Source: Entonaema liquescens (taxonomy: Eukaryota; Ascomycota; Sordariomycetes; Xylariales; Xylariaceae). From it: DNA of 64,000 nt. The stretch is taken from positions 868,001 through 932,000 of the forward strand of contig CADCSX010000001.1 of the NCBI GenBank assembly GCA_902805475.1. Reading direction: 5' to 3'. The position numbers and the translations under genes were made by a program. Below the pieces are notes generated by a model. It ran no database searches. It was not told the origin of the DNA and saw only the letters and a list, made by a program, of their open reading frames with translations. Of the stretch, positions 11,365-23,591 are shown piece after piece (position 1 is the stretch's first letter; every line of letters starts with the position of its first letter).

Positions 11365-12426
11365 ATGGCTTCTATCAACATCACTTCTAGCAACGGTGCT
11401 GATGATATCCTGATGTTTGGAGGATATTATCAAACAATCGTTGCCATGGAGACAGACATGGTGGGAAGCAAAAGGCTTCTACGACCAGAAGAGACATCCT
11501 TCATCCGTGAGACTGTGGCTTACGATGACTCGACTGCAGTAATAGCCTGTCAGGCGAAGCTGGACCTCAGCCTCGACTATTACTATGCGGTCAAACATCG
11601 CATCGCATCATTCTCAAGAGTTTGGGACGCTATTATTGATGAAAAACGCCGCTACGACACCGTGGGTTGGCTTGAGAAGAGTCGTGATTTCGTTGATTCT
11701 TTCCAGCTCTGTTCTTACCTAATCCCACAGCGTGCCAGCATCGGGTTTCTTAGCCCCTACGTGAAAACTCCGCTATCGAATACTGGTTTCGGCAATGTAC
11801 CCGCATTGAGCCACTCGACATCCTACGATTCTAGTACGTCGACAATTGTGAATTCGCCCATGCGTTGGGACGACATGATTCAGTATAATAACTCTAGCGA
11901 ACGCGTTCAAACCAACGAAGAAGAGGATTATCCAGGGGTCTTCCATTTTTCGCCCGTCGTCTGCAATAGCGGCTTTGAGGATATTGCCTTCCAGGACAGT
12001 GAATCGGGGGTTGTCTCAATTTCCAGCGATGAAGACGACAACAGCAGCGATAAAGAATACGATGCGTATATCAATGATAAATATGAACTCAATGAAAGCG
12101 ATGTGGTTCAATTACCATCTAAAATGGTTGACAAACCCCTTACGAAAGGTAGCTTCGGGGAGGCCTACCCATATCAGCCAAATCGCTTCGGTGATGCGTT
12201 ACGGAAGACATCTTCGGGCAAAATTCCCGAAACGCAAATGACACAAGAGGCAACTCAGCATGAGAAAGGCACTGAAAAACGATCATTCGCCAACAGAGCA
12301 GAGAAGGCTCTAAGCCTAACGTTAGAAGGCGTGCCAAAGAAGCGGAAGTTCTTCGCAGGCCGCGATATCGACAGCTCTGAGTATGAAGAAACCTCTCGGG
12401 GAGTTAAGCGGCCTCGTTTTTTTTAA
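11365..12426 (+). CDS. hypothetical nuclear-type protein, 353 aa
   Basis: A single-exon frame of 353 codons from ATG 11365 (context AACATGGC). The N-terminal ~150 residues look folded, with alternating helices (TAVIACQAKLDLSLDYYYAV; IASFSRVWDAIIDEKRRYD). Residues ~205-235 are a strongly acidic Ser/Asp/Glu tract (SSDEDDNSSDKEYD). The C-terminus holds two basic clusters, GVPKKRKFFAGRD and GVKRPRFF, typical of nuclear localisation signals. No named domain is recognised. The gene lies immediately left of the 15.4-kb TIR-bounded element, separated by a CCTAGG-type palindrome cluster. The composition is normal and not RIP-affected, and the frame is intact, which argues for a functional gene. Confidence 0.65.
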   Translation: MASINITSSNGADDILMFGGYYQTIVAMETDMVGSKRLLRPEETSFIRETVAYDDSTAVIACQAKLDLSLDYYYAVKHRIASFSRVWDAIIDEKRRYDTVGWLEKSRDFVDSFQLCSYLIPQRASIGFLSPYVKTPLSNTGFGNVPALSHSTSYDSSTSTIVNSPMRWDDMIQYNNSSERVQTNEEEDYPGVFHFSPVVCNSGFEDIAFQDSESGVVSISSDEDDNSSDKEYDAYINDKYELNESDVVQLPSKMVDKPLTKGSFGEAYPYQPNRFGDALRKTSSGKIPETQMTQEATQHEKGTEKRSFANRAEKALSLTLEGVPKKRKFFAGRDIDSSEYEETSRGVKRPRFF

Positions 12427-12880
12427 TTGCATTAGTACCTACTTAGGTAGGTACCTATCTAAGTAATCAATGGGGGAAATAGAGGATTCGAATTAAGTTA
12501 TTCTGAGGAGACTCATCATGGTTGGTATCTATAGTATGCCTTTTCTATCATCTTAATTACTTTGCTATCAACTATTCCAAATCTAAACCAACGTTAAGCC
12601 TTTCTTGTCACAATAACCAATAGATGAATATTTACTAGGAGTTTCAATGTATATGTTGATGTGCTATTTTGCATCCGCTGCCAATTGTAAGGAGTCGGTA
12701 AGTACCTAAGTATACATTAAGCAAAACGAATGGACAAATCCATATGCTCGATCCTTAATACGCCGGTTAAAACGAGTAACTGAATCACTTTAAGGGTCAT
12801 ATGCTTACAATTGCTCAGAGCTTTAGCTACTTACCCAGGTACTGTTAAGTTTACTGAAATTGGCCGATTATAAAATAAAG
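12427..12880. other. intergenic flank of the large TIR element
   Basis: No gene. Starts with a dense palindrome cluster (CCTACTTAGGTAGGTACCTA, 12437-12456) just after the stop codon of the previous gene and ends at the left TIR of the large element. Confidence 0.6.
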
Positions 12881-12934
12881 AGTGATGCTACATGTAGATT
12901 GGTTTGCTAGTCCTTCCACGTAGATTACCCCACC
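12881..12934 (+). repeat. left terminal inverted repeat of the 15.4-kb element
   Basis: 54 bp from AGTGATGCTACATG to CCACGTAGATTACCCCACC. Matches the reverse complement of 28272-28324 with a handful of substitutions and one single-base indel. Not RIP-mutated. Confidence 0.9.
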
Positions 12935-13575
12935 GGACGGCTGTAAGTGACTGACACGCTAAATTTAATCGTAAAATGACATGCCACTATTCAGACCCAT
13001 ATCGTCTACAGAGACAGACAATTTGAGGTTTGTTTACAGGTCAATTCTAGTTAAATTAGGCTAAGTTAAGCCCCTAATAGCCGATTGTATCGTCGTAGCA
13101 AAGTTAGAAACTTAAAAAGTTCAAGTTTATTAAGCGTATTACTTAGTGTTCAATTGAGTGTTTAAAAAAAGTTATTTATAAACATTAACACTTAACCGTA
13201 TTTTACTTAAAACACAATTGATTTTAAAGATATTTATATTATTAAACGCGTTTAATTATAACAATTATATATATATATATATTTATTTTATATTTAAAAC
13301 GTTATTATTATAAAATATTTAATTATAAATATAATATTTTTTAATTAAAACGTAATTATTTATAAATTAATTTTATTTATTTATAAATTATAATATTATT
13401 TTATAAAAATTATATTATTAAATTATTTATTTTACGTAAATTTAAATAATATAATTTATTTTTATTAAAAACGTTAAATTATTAAAATATTATTATTTAA
13501 ATTATTTTATTAAAAATTAATTAAAATTATTTATAAATTAATATTATTTATTTAAAAATTAATTTTTTAATTAAA

Positions 13576-13746
13576 TAAAAAAATTTAATAATTATATTAA
13601 TTAATTGTAAAATTAAATTATATAATATAAATTATAAAAACTTTTATAATAATATAATAATTTATATATTAACGTAAAATTAAATTAATTTTAAAATATA
13701 TATAAAATTTTTTTTATAAAATTTATAAATAATTATATTTTTATAT
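13576..13746 (+). repeat. 171-bp direct repeat, left copy
   Basis: Matches 27915-28085 in the same orientation over 171 bp. Most differences are C/T or G/A transitions, as expected of independently RIP-mutated copies. Could be LTRs of an element inserted inside the larger one or simply two insertions of one repeat. Confidence 0.8.
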
Positions 13747-14051
13747 ATTTTTTTAATTAAAATTATAAAATTATTTTTAATTTTTTATTTTTAATAATTA
13801 TATATTATCCACTATTTATTAAATAAATAAATTTATATTTAATTATTTTATTTATATTAAAAATTATTTATTTTAAATATATTATAATTAATTAATTTTA
13901 AAAATATTTAAAAATTATTTAATTAATATAATATTTTGAAAAAAATTTATTAAATAATGTTATTTAAAAAAAAAAATATAAAATTTTAATAATATTATTA
14001 TATATTAAAATATTAATAAAATTAATTATTTATTCGATATTAAATTTTTTA

Positions 14052-14187
14052 ATTATTATTATTATTATTATTTTTATTTTATTACGTTTATATATTTAAT
14101 TTATTATAATTAAAATATTATTAATATTTTTTTTAATAAATTTTCAAGTAAAAATTATATTTTTACCGAAAAAAATTTAATTCGTTT
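14052..14187 (-). repeat. RIP-mutated copy of the (ATT)n retroposon
   Basis: Aligns without large gaps to the GC-containing island at 23437-23577. Nearly every C of the island is T here and every G is A, including the (ATT)n tract at one end. It is therefore a heavily RIP-mutated copy of the same short sequence. Its flanking duplication, if any, can no longer be recognised. Confidence 0.75.
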
Positions 14188-14194
14188 TTATTTA

Positions 14195-14720
14195 TTTTTA
14201 ATTTTTATTATATATTTATATTATATATTATTATATTTTATTAAAATTTTATTATTTTAATAAATTAAATAATACGTTTAATTATATAAAATTATTTTTA
14301 TTATTTTTATACGACTCGTTTTTATTATGTTTTTATATTTTATTTAATAAATATTTTATTATTTTTATTAAATAATTTTTTTATTATTTTTTAATATATT
14401 ATTTCTTATTAAATTATAAATAATTTTATTTTTATTTTATTTTTTATACGGAATACGATAATTACTTTATTAATAATATATAATAATAATTTTTTCGATA
14501 AATACAATTTTGTTTAACGTACGTTATAAAATTATTATTTTTTTTTTAATAATTTTTTTTTAATTTTATCATTTTTTTTACTTAAATTTATTTTTATTTA
14601 AACTTTATATTTTTAATTTTCTATTTATTATTATATTTTGTTATTAACTTTTTTATTATAATAATGGTAATAAATTTAACAACAAGTTTATTACGTTCCG
14701 AAACTGTATGTTTTTCGAAT
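14195..14720 (+). repeat. large inverted repeat, left arm (~0.5 kb)
   Basis: Reads as the reverse complement of about 15975-16500. Anchors: GTTATAAA at 14523 faces its complement at 16172, and GATAAATACAATTTTG at ~14497 faces its counterpart at ~16185-16200. Similarity continues over roughly 500 bp with transition-type differences. Either long TIRs of a ~2.3-kb DNA transposon or two copies of one element in opposite orientation. Confidence 0.75.
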
Positions 14721-15974
14721 ATTTTAATTATTATTATTATTTTCGTTTTTATATATTTTACTTCCGTTTAATTTACTTTTAATACAATCGTAACTTAAGT
14801 TTTTTTTTTCTTTTCGATTATTTAATAACTTTTTTTTAATTAATATATTTACCATGATTATATTAAAATTATTACGGGATATATTTTAATACGTTTTTTT
14901 TATAATATTCGTGAATTTATTTACGTTAACCGTTTTTTTAAAAAATAAATAAAATAGTTAAAAACTTTAAAGTTTTAATACGTTTCGTAACTTTTTTTTC
15001 AACTTTTTTTAATAATATTTAAAATTAAATGTTTCCCAATTTTCGTTTTAAAACGGTATTTTTTCGTTATTAAATTTTAAATGTAATTTAATTACATTTT
15101 ACAATTATCGTGGAATAATTTATTTATAAATTTATTATAATTGTAAAATAATATAATTTTAAAATTATTAATTATTTAAATCGTAATTAATACCCCGTTT
15201 AATTATAACGTTAACGTAATACGATTTTTAATTTACATTTCCGTTTTAATTATAATAAAATCGGTTTTTATTATTTTTAATTTATTTTTTTTTTATTATT
15301 ATTATTAATTTTTTATTTTAAATTTTTAAATAAATAATTACTTTTTTATTTTAATTTTTATTTAAAAACCGTAAATTTATTTAATAAACCACCGTAAAAC
15401 GCATGTTTCGTTATAAAGTTTTCGTTATATTTATTAAAAAATTTAACAAAAAACGTGCCCGTGTTATTATAACTTAATGTTTTTTTTTTCTTAAAAAACT
15501 TTTTATTTATTTCGAGTTTTTTAAACTTTACAACTTTAAATTTTTTAATTAAAATATATAATATTTTTTTATTATATTAAAAAAAACGTTATTAACATTT
15601 TATTTAATATTATTAATAATAATATTTTTATTAAAAAGTTTTTTAAAAAATATAATATTTTTTATAATATAATTAACTATTATTTAACCGATAATTAAAC
15701 ATTTATTAATTTAATACAATTTTTTTAATTTACAAAAAATTAAAAAATACATTTATTTATTTAAATTTTTTATTAAAAAATTTTTTAAATATTTTTTTAA
15801 CTATTTAATTATAAAATTTATCGTTTTTAAATATGTAAAAATTAATAGTTAAATTAAAAAGTTTTATATAATAAAATTTAATAATTAAAATTAAAATAAA
15901 TTATTACGTTAAAATTAAACAATTTAATAATTTTAATTTTAAAATTATTATTTAATATTTTAATATTAAAAAAA

Positions 15975-16500
15975 AAATATAATTTTAAAACGTAATAAAT
16001 TTACTATTAAACTTATTACCACTATTATATTAAAAAAATTAATGGCGAAATATAATGATAAATAAAAAATCAAAAATATAAAATTTAAATAAAAATAAAT
16101 TTAAGTAAAAAAAACGATAAAATTAAAAAGAAAATATTAAAAACAAAAAAAAAAAAATAACAACTTTATAACGTGCATTAAGCAAAATTGTATTTATTAA
16201 AAATATTATTATTATATATTATTAATAAAATAATTATTATATTTTACGTAAAAAATAAAATAAAAATAAAAATATTTATAATTTAATAAAAAATAATATA
16301 TTAAAAAATAATAAAAAAAATTATTTAATAAAAATAATAAAACAATTATTAAATAAAACACGGAAATATAATAAAAGTAAATTATATAAAAGCAATAAAA
16401 ATAACTTCGTATAATTAAATATATTATTTAATTTATTAAAGTAATAAAATTTTAATAAAATAAAAATATATAATATATATATAATAAAAATTAAAATAAA
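15975..16500 (-). repeat. large inverted repeat, right arm (~0.5 kb)
   Basis: Partner of the arm at 14195-14720. The spacer of about 1.25 kb between the arms is AT-rich and carries no readable gene. Exact outer ends are uncertain because both copies are almost pure A/T. Confidence 0.75.
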
Positions 16501-19500
16501 TAAAAATATTAAATATAAATAATTATTATACTATAATATAAAAATTAATAAAAAATAAATAAAAATTATTAAAATAATAATTATAATAATAAAAAATAAA
16601 AATATATTAATTAAATATATATAAAAAAAAAAATTTATTTAATTAAAATAATTTAAAATTTAATTTTAATTTTAAATTAAAAAAAATAAACGTTTATAAA
16701 AACTTTTAAAATAAATTTTAAATATTATTTATTAAATATATTAATGCAACCGGTATTACGTTAAATTTTAATATTATTTTTAAAAATAAAAATTTATAAA
16801 TTTTTTAATTTAAAAAAAAATAAAAAAAATAATAATTTAATAATTTACTTATATCGAGAAAAATTAAATTAATAATTATATCGTTATAAAATAATTATAA
16901 AATTATATTATAAATAAATAAATTATAATATTTATTAATATTAAATAATTATAAAAATCATATATTCGTAAATTTATTTAATTATTTATTTTCGAATGTT
17001 TTTTTTATATTTTTATTATTTTTTATTATTTTTTAATTAATTAATATAATTGATTTAATTATTTAAAAATGAATTTATAATTATATGTTATTTTAATAAT
17101 ATTACGTTATGTTTTTTTTTAATTTACATTTTTTATAATTTTTAATTTTTAAATAATAAGTTTTTTAATGTTATTAAATTAATTTATTATAAAGTTTTAA
17201 ATTTATTAAATAACGTTATTAACTCGTTATTTATTAATAAAGTCAAATTTATTAAATGTTACGATACGGTTAAACGGGAAAAATTAATTTAAAAAAACAT
17301 TAAAGTAAATTTTAAAATTATTAAAAATTAACTTATTAATAAATTTAAAACTTTAACATATTTTAAAATTTAAAAAAATTAATTTAATAACGATACGATG
17401 GTTAAAATTGAAGTTAAAATTAAAAATAAAATTAACGGTGTTTATTAATTAATTTAATAATTTTAATTATTTAATGTTTCGTATTAAATAATTAAATTAA
17501 ATTTTAATAAAACTTTATTAATAAAATAAATTATTAAATTTATATTTAAAACTTTTATTATTATTAAATTTAAAATAACTTTAAAAAATTTTCGTATATA
17601 ATTATTAAAACGTTAATTAAAAATAATTAAATTAAAATAACGTTAAAAAATTTTTAATTTTAATAAAAAATTCATTAAAATTAATAAAATAAATGGTAAA
17701 ATTAATAATACGGTTTTTATAAATGTTAAAACGGTTATAAATAATAAAATAATAATAATTAATGAAAATATAAATGAAAATATAAATAAAAATAAAAATT
17801 ACGAAAATTAAACGATTTTATTATTTATTAAAACGAGTTTTAAAAAAATTATAAAACTGTTAATTAAATATTAAAATTAATTAACTTAAACGTTTTAAAT
17901 TAATATTATTTATACATTTTTTATAATTTATTTTAATTATTTACATTTATTTAAATATATTAATTTTTAATGTAAAAAAAATGGTTAAAATGGGTTTATT
18001 TAATTAGTAAATGGCGAATAGTAAATTTATAATGTTTTTTTTATTTAATAATTTTATAAAATTATTTATTAAGTTTTTTTATTATTAAATTTTTTTATTA
18101 TAATATGGTTATTTTTAATTTTTTACTTTATGAAATAATAATTTTTTTTTATATATTTTTTTTAATAATTTATTATTGTTTTTTTTATTTATATAATTAT
18201 TATAATGTTATTATATAATATTATAATTAACTTTAAAAATATAAGTTTTAATTTTTTTAAAAAATTACGTATTTATGTTATATTTATTATTATTAAAATT
18301 AATATAATGTATTTAATTTTTTTTAAAACTTTTATAATAATTAATTAAAATTTAAATGATTATAATATAAATATATTAATTAAATAAAATATATATTTAA
18401 TTATAAATTTATTAATAATTAAGTTTAAAATATAATTATTATTAATTTATTATAAATATAATGTAAATAGTTTTTATTAAACGTTTAATATTATATATAT
18501 TTTTTTATTAAATTTTTTAAATATTTTATTATTTTTTTAATTTTTATAAAATGTTTAAAAAAAAGTTTATTTATAAAATAAACTTATATAAACGTTATAA
18601 AATTAATGTTAAATTTTGTAACGCACGTAAAAAAATTAACTTTATTAATAAATAAAATATATTTAAATATTTTAATAATATTAATTTATTATTTATTAAA
18701 GTTTTTTAATAATAAATTTTTTTACTTTTTTAAATTAAATAAAGTTAAAATTAATTTATTTTTATTAAATATTGTAAATTATAAAGTTTTTTTAATATAT
18801 TATTATTAATTAAAATGTATATTTTTAATAAATGACAATTGTATAATTCGCATTTTAAAATATTAATTATTATTTTTAAAATTTATAACAAATATGTTTT
18901 CGTAAAATTACCGGGTTAAATCTTTTAATTATTTAAAATTTAAATTATATATAATAAAATTATTAATATAAAAAATTATTAAATTTTTTATTTTATTATT
19001 TATATAAATAATATTGTTAATTATAAATAATTTATATTTTAATTTTTTAAATATATAATATATTTTCTTTTACCACGTAATTTTAAATTATTTTAATTTA
19101 TATAATGGATTTATTAATTAAATAATTACTTTTTTAAAATATTTATATAAATTTTTTTTTTTTAAATATTTATTAAAATATTTTTTTAATAATAAAAAAA
19201 AAAACATAAAAATATTTTTTTATAAGTTTTTATTAAAATAAACAATTATAAAATTAATTTATAATATGTAAAACTTTAAATTAACAATTAACATTATTAA
19301 AATACGTTATAAAGTAATTTTAATTATTATAATTATTATTTTATTATAATTAATATTTTTTCATTATATAAATTTTTAAATATAAATATATATTTTAAAT
19401 TTATTTAAAAGTTTTATTAATAAAAACTTTTTTTTTAATATTTATTTAAAATTTATTTAATAATTGTAAAAACTTAAATATGTTAAATTTAAAAATTTCT

Positions 19501-22500
19501 TATATTTTTATAAAAATAACTTTAAACTATTATTTTTATTTATTTTTTACTATTATTTTTTTTAACATAAATTTATTTACATTAATTTAAAATAATTTAT
19601 TTATATATATAAAATAAATTAAATATTTTTAATTTAAATTATTTATTTGCATTAATTTTAAATTTTATAATAAATTATTTATAATTTACATATTAAAATA
19701 AATAATAGTTTTTATGTTATTATTATTTAATATATTTCTTTAATTAAAAATTATTATAAAAAAGTTATTTATTTTATTTAATATTTTATAAATATATAAT
19801 TTAAATATAAATTTTTTAAATTTTTTACATTTACATTTAATTTAATTTAATTTATTATTTATTATGTATTATGTTTTTATTAATAATATTATTATTTTTA
19901 TTTTTTATATTTATTTTTAACGTTTTTACGGTTTTTTATATTAAAAACGTTTTTATATATAATTTAATAATAATTTTATAACGTTTTTCAAATTTGGAAT
20001 TATATCGTCATGTTTAATATATTTATAAAAAATAATATATAATATTATATAAAATTTTTTTTTAATTAATTATATTATAAAATTACATTATTTAATATAT
20101 TTTAAAAAAATAATTTTAACATTTTTAACATTTAATTTCTTAATTATTACAATTTAATAATTCGAATTAATATAAATTATATAACGGTTTTTAAATATTT
20201 AAAAATAAACGTTATTAAATTTATAATTTTTTTTAAGTTTTAAATTTATTTTATAATTTTTTATAAATATAATATTTTTTTTATTAATATATTTATTTTA
20301 TTTAAAATATAAGTTATTATTTTAAATATATAATTTTAAAAATAAATAAATATTTTCATTTTAATATATATAATATATATTTTATTTTATAAAAAACATA
20401 CGTTTTTTTTATTATATTATTTTAATATTAATTATAAAACGACAATTATATTAAATAAACATTTTTATTATAATAAAAAGTTTTTAATTAACTTATTTTA
20501 AATTTTCGTTCGTTATTAATTCGTAAAATTTTAATTCATTTTTGTAAGTTATTATTTTAATTAAATAAAATTTAAAATATTTTATATAATTAAATTAAAT
20601 ATTTTATTAAAGTTATGGTTGTTTTATTTTTAATTTTATATACCGTAAATTATCGTTATTAACTTTTGTTATTTATAATTATTATAAAATATTTATTTTT
20701 TTTAATTAAAATAAATTATAATGTTTTTAAATCATATTATATTATTTTTTCTAAATATAAAGTTTATTTTTAAAGTCTTTTTAAAAATATTTTCGTAATT
20801 TTTATTTAATTGTAAATAAAATAAAATAAACTTTTAATTGTTTTTTTATTAATATTTATATTTATAAATTTATTAATAATTTATTTTAATTTATTTATAT
20901 TAAAATGATATAATTTTTAATATTATAAAATTAATTTATTTTTTATTTTATTAATAAATTTTAATGGTATTTCAAGTATGTTTGATATTTTTAAATAATT
21001 TTAATTATTAATATTTATATTTTTTTTAATATATATTTTTATTATTAAAATAATATAAATTTTAATTTTAATTTTAATTTATTATATTATTATAAATAAA
21101 ATTTTTATTTATAAATATTTATAATTATAAAAATTATTTTATTAATGTTATATATGTAATAATTATTTATTTAATTATTTATTTAATATAAAAATTTCTT
21201 AAAAAAATTTTAATAAAGAAATTTTAAATTAAAAAAATATATTTTAACATCGCCATTATAACGTTTTTATTTAATTTTTATAATAAATATTTTATTATGC
21301 CCATTTTTATTATTAATATAAATTTACTTTTAATATTTATAATATAATTTTTATTTAAAATATTAATTATTATGTTTTTTTCGAAATTGTTTTTAATATT
21401 TATAATATATATATTTGTATTTATATTTAAAAAGATTTTTTTAATATATGTGATATAATAATAACTTATTTTAATAATATTTTTAAATGTATAAAAAAGT
21501 TTTAATTTAAAGTTTTTTAAAATTTGAAATTTATAATTTAAGGTTTTTTAAAATTTAAAATTTATAATTTAAATTTTATTAAAAATATTTTTTATTATAT
21601 AATTTAATAATTATTATTATAATTTTTTTATTTATTATTATTATAAAAATATTATTATTTATATTTATATATTAATTTAATTTTGTTAATAATTATAATA
21701 TATAATTTATTTAATAATTATAGTTATGGTTTTGATTTTTAATTTTTTAATTTTTTAAATAATTTCTTTTATGGTAATTATATTTATTATATTTAAAATA
21801 TAATGGGTTTTTTTTTATTTTAATTTAATTTATTTTTTAAATGTTTTAATTTTATAAGTTTATTTTTTATATTTTTATAAATATTATAAGTTAAATTATT
21901 AATTTTTTAATTAAATCTTTTATATTGGAATTTATTAACGAAATTATTAATGATTTTTATAAAAGTTTATTTGTAATATTAAATAAATTATGGTATTTTA
22001 AGAATTTAATATTATAAATATATTTAAAGTGTAAAAATTTTAAAATATATATATATTTATTTAAATAAAATAAATTTATATAATTTATTTATATATATTT
22101 ATATATATTATTTAATTAAAATGGTTTTTATTATTTTTTAATTATTTGATATAATTTATAACGTAAAAAATAATAAAAATAACTTTTTATTTAAATTTTT
22201 ATATTTTTTATTAAAGGATTTTATAATATTTAATGAAGAATTCTTTAATTAAAAATATAATAAGTAATTAAATTTAATTATAATTAATTATATTTTTAAT
22301 ATTATTAAAAATTTATTTTTTATTTTATTATTTATTTAAATAAAATATTTATTATATATTATATTAAAAATAAATAATAACGAAGATTTTTAATTCTTTT
22401 ATAATTTATTAATAAAAAAAACGGATAAATTTAAATTAATAATTAAATTAATATTTTTAATTTATATTAAATATTTTTTAAATTTAAAAATATTTATAAA

Positions 22501-23426
22501 AAAAATAGAAGATTTTTATGGTTTTTAAGATTTTTACGTAATCCGAGAAAAATATAAAGATAAAATTTTATATTTTTATATATTAAAAAAATAATTTAAA
22601 AAAAAAATATTTATAATTTATAAATTTTTAATATTAAAAGTTATTATTTTAATTTTTAAATAATTTATAATAAATTTATTATTTAAAAATATTTATATAA
22701 GATTATAAGTAAATTTTAATATATAAATAATAAAATATTTTTTTTATAAAATATTTATATATAAATTAAATTAAATTAATAAAATAAAATTATATAAATA
22801 AAATTAAAATAAAAATTTTATTTTAAATTTATTATTAAAATTTCTTAAGATTTTATTTTATATTATAAAAATATTATAATTTACATAAATAAAAAATTTA
22901 AATTAATTATAAATAAATATAAAATTTTTTATTTAAAAAAAATTTAAAATTTATTAAAATAAGTTATAATATAAAAAAAATATTTCTTTTAATAAAAAAT
23001 AAAATACATATATTAACTTTATAAATAATTTTAATTTAATTTTTAATTAATATAATTTAAAATTTTATACTTATTTAAAAATATTTAATTATTTAAATTT
23101 ATATTATTATATAAATAATTATTAAAATATAACTTTTTTAAATAAAAATAAAAAATATATTATTTTAAATAATATTTTTTTTATTAATAAAAATATATTA
23201 TAATATTATAAATAAATTATAAAATATTAATAAAAATTTAACATTATTAATAAATATATTTAAAAAAAGACTTTTTAAATTAAAATTTATTTTATATATA
23301 TTTAATAAATTAAAATTTAAAAAACTATTTAAAAATAAATTATTAATAATTAAAAAAAAATTATATTTTTATTAAAATATATACCCCGTTTTTTTAAAAA
23401 AAAAATTAATAATATAAAAATTATAA

Positions 23427-23591
23427 ATACGTATATATTATTATTATTATTATTATTATTCCTATTCCGTTACGTTTACATATTTAACCCGTTGCGGTTA
23501 AAGCATTGCCGGTGCTATTTCTCGGTAAATTTTCGGGTAAGAACCGTGCTCTTGCCGGAAAAAACCTAACCCGCTTAATACGTATATATTA
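23427..23591 (-). mobile_element. short retroposon-like insertion with (ATT)8 end and 14-bp flanking duplication
   Basis: A GC-containing island of about 115 bp (CCGTTGCGG, GCATTGCCGGTGC, GAACCGTGCTCTTGCCGG) sits alone in many kb of A/T. It is flanked on both sides by the 14-mer ATACGTATATATTA (23427-23440 and 23578-23591). On the minus strand the island ends in an (AAT)8 tail directly before the flanking repeat. A simple-repeat 3' tail plus a long target-site duplication is the hallmark of SINEs and 5'-truncated LINEs. Its escape from RIP suggests it inserted after the last RIP cycle or is too short to be recognised. A RIP-mutated copy exists at 14052-14187. Confidence 0.7.

Noticed and set aside
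18606..18809. 67-codon frame in the AT core of the large element
   Set aside because: Low-complexity translation of A/T sequence, no motif, no start context.
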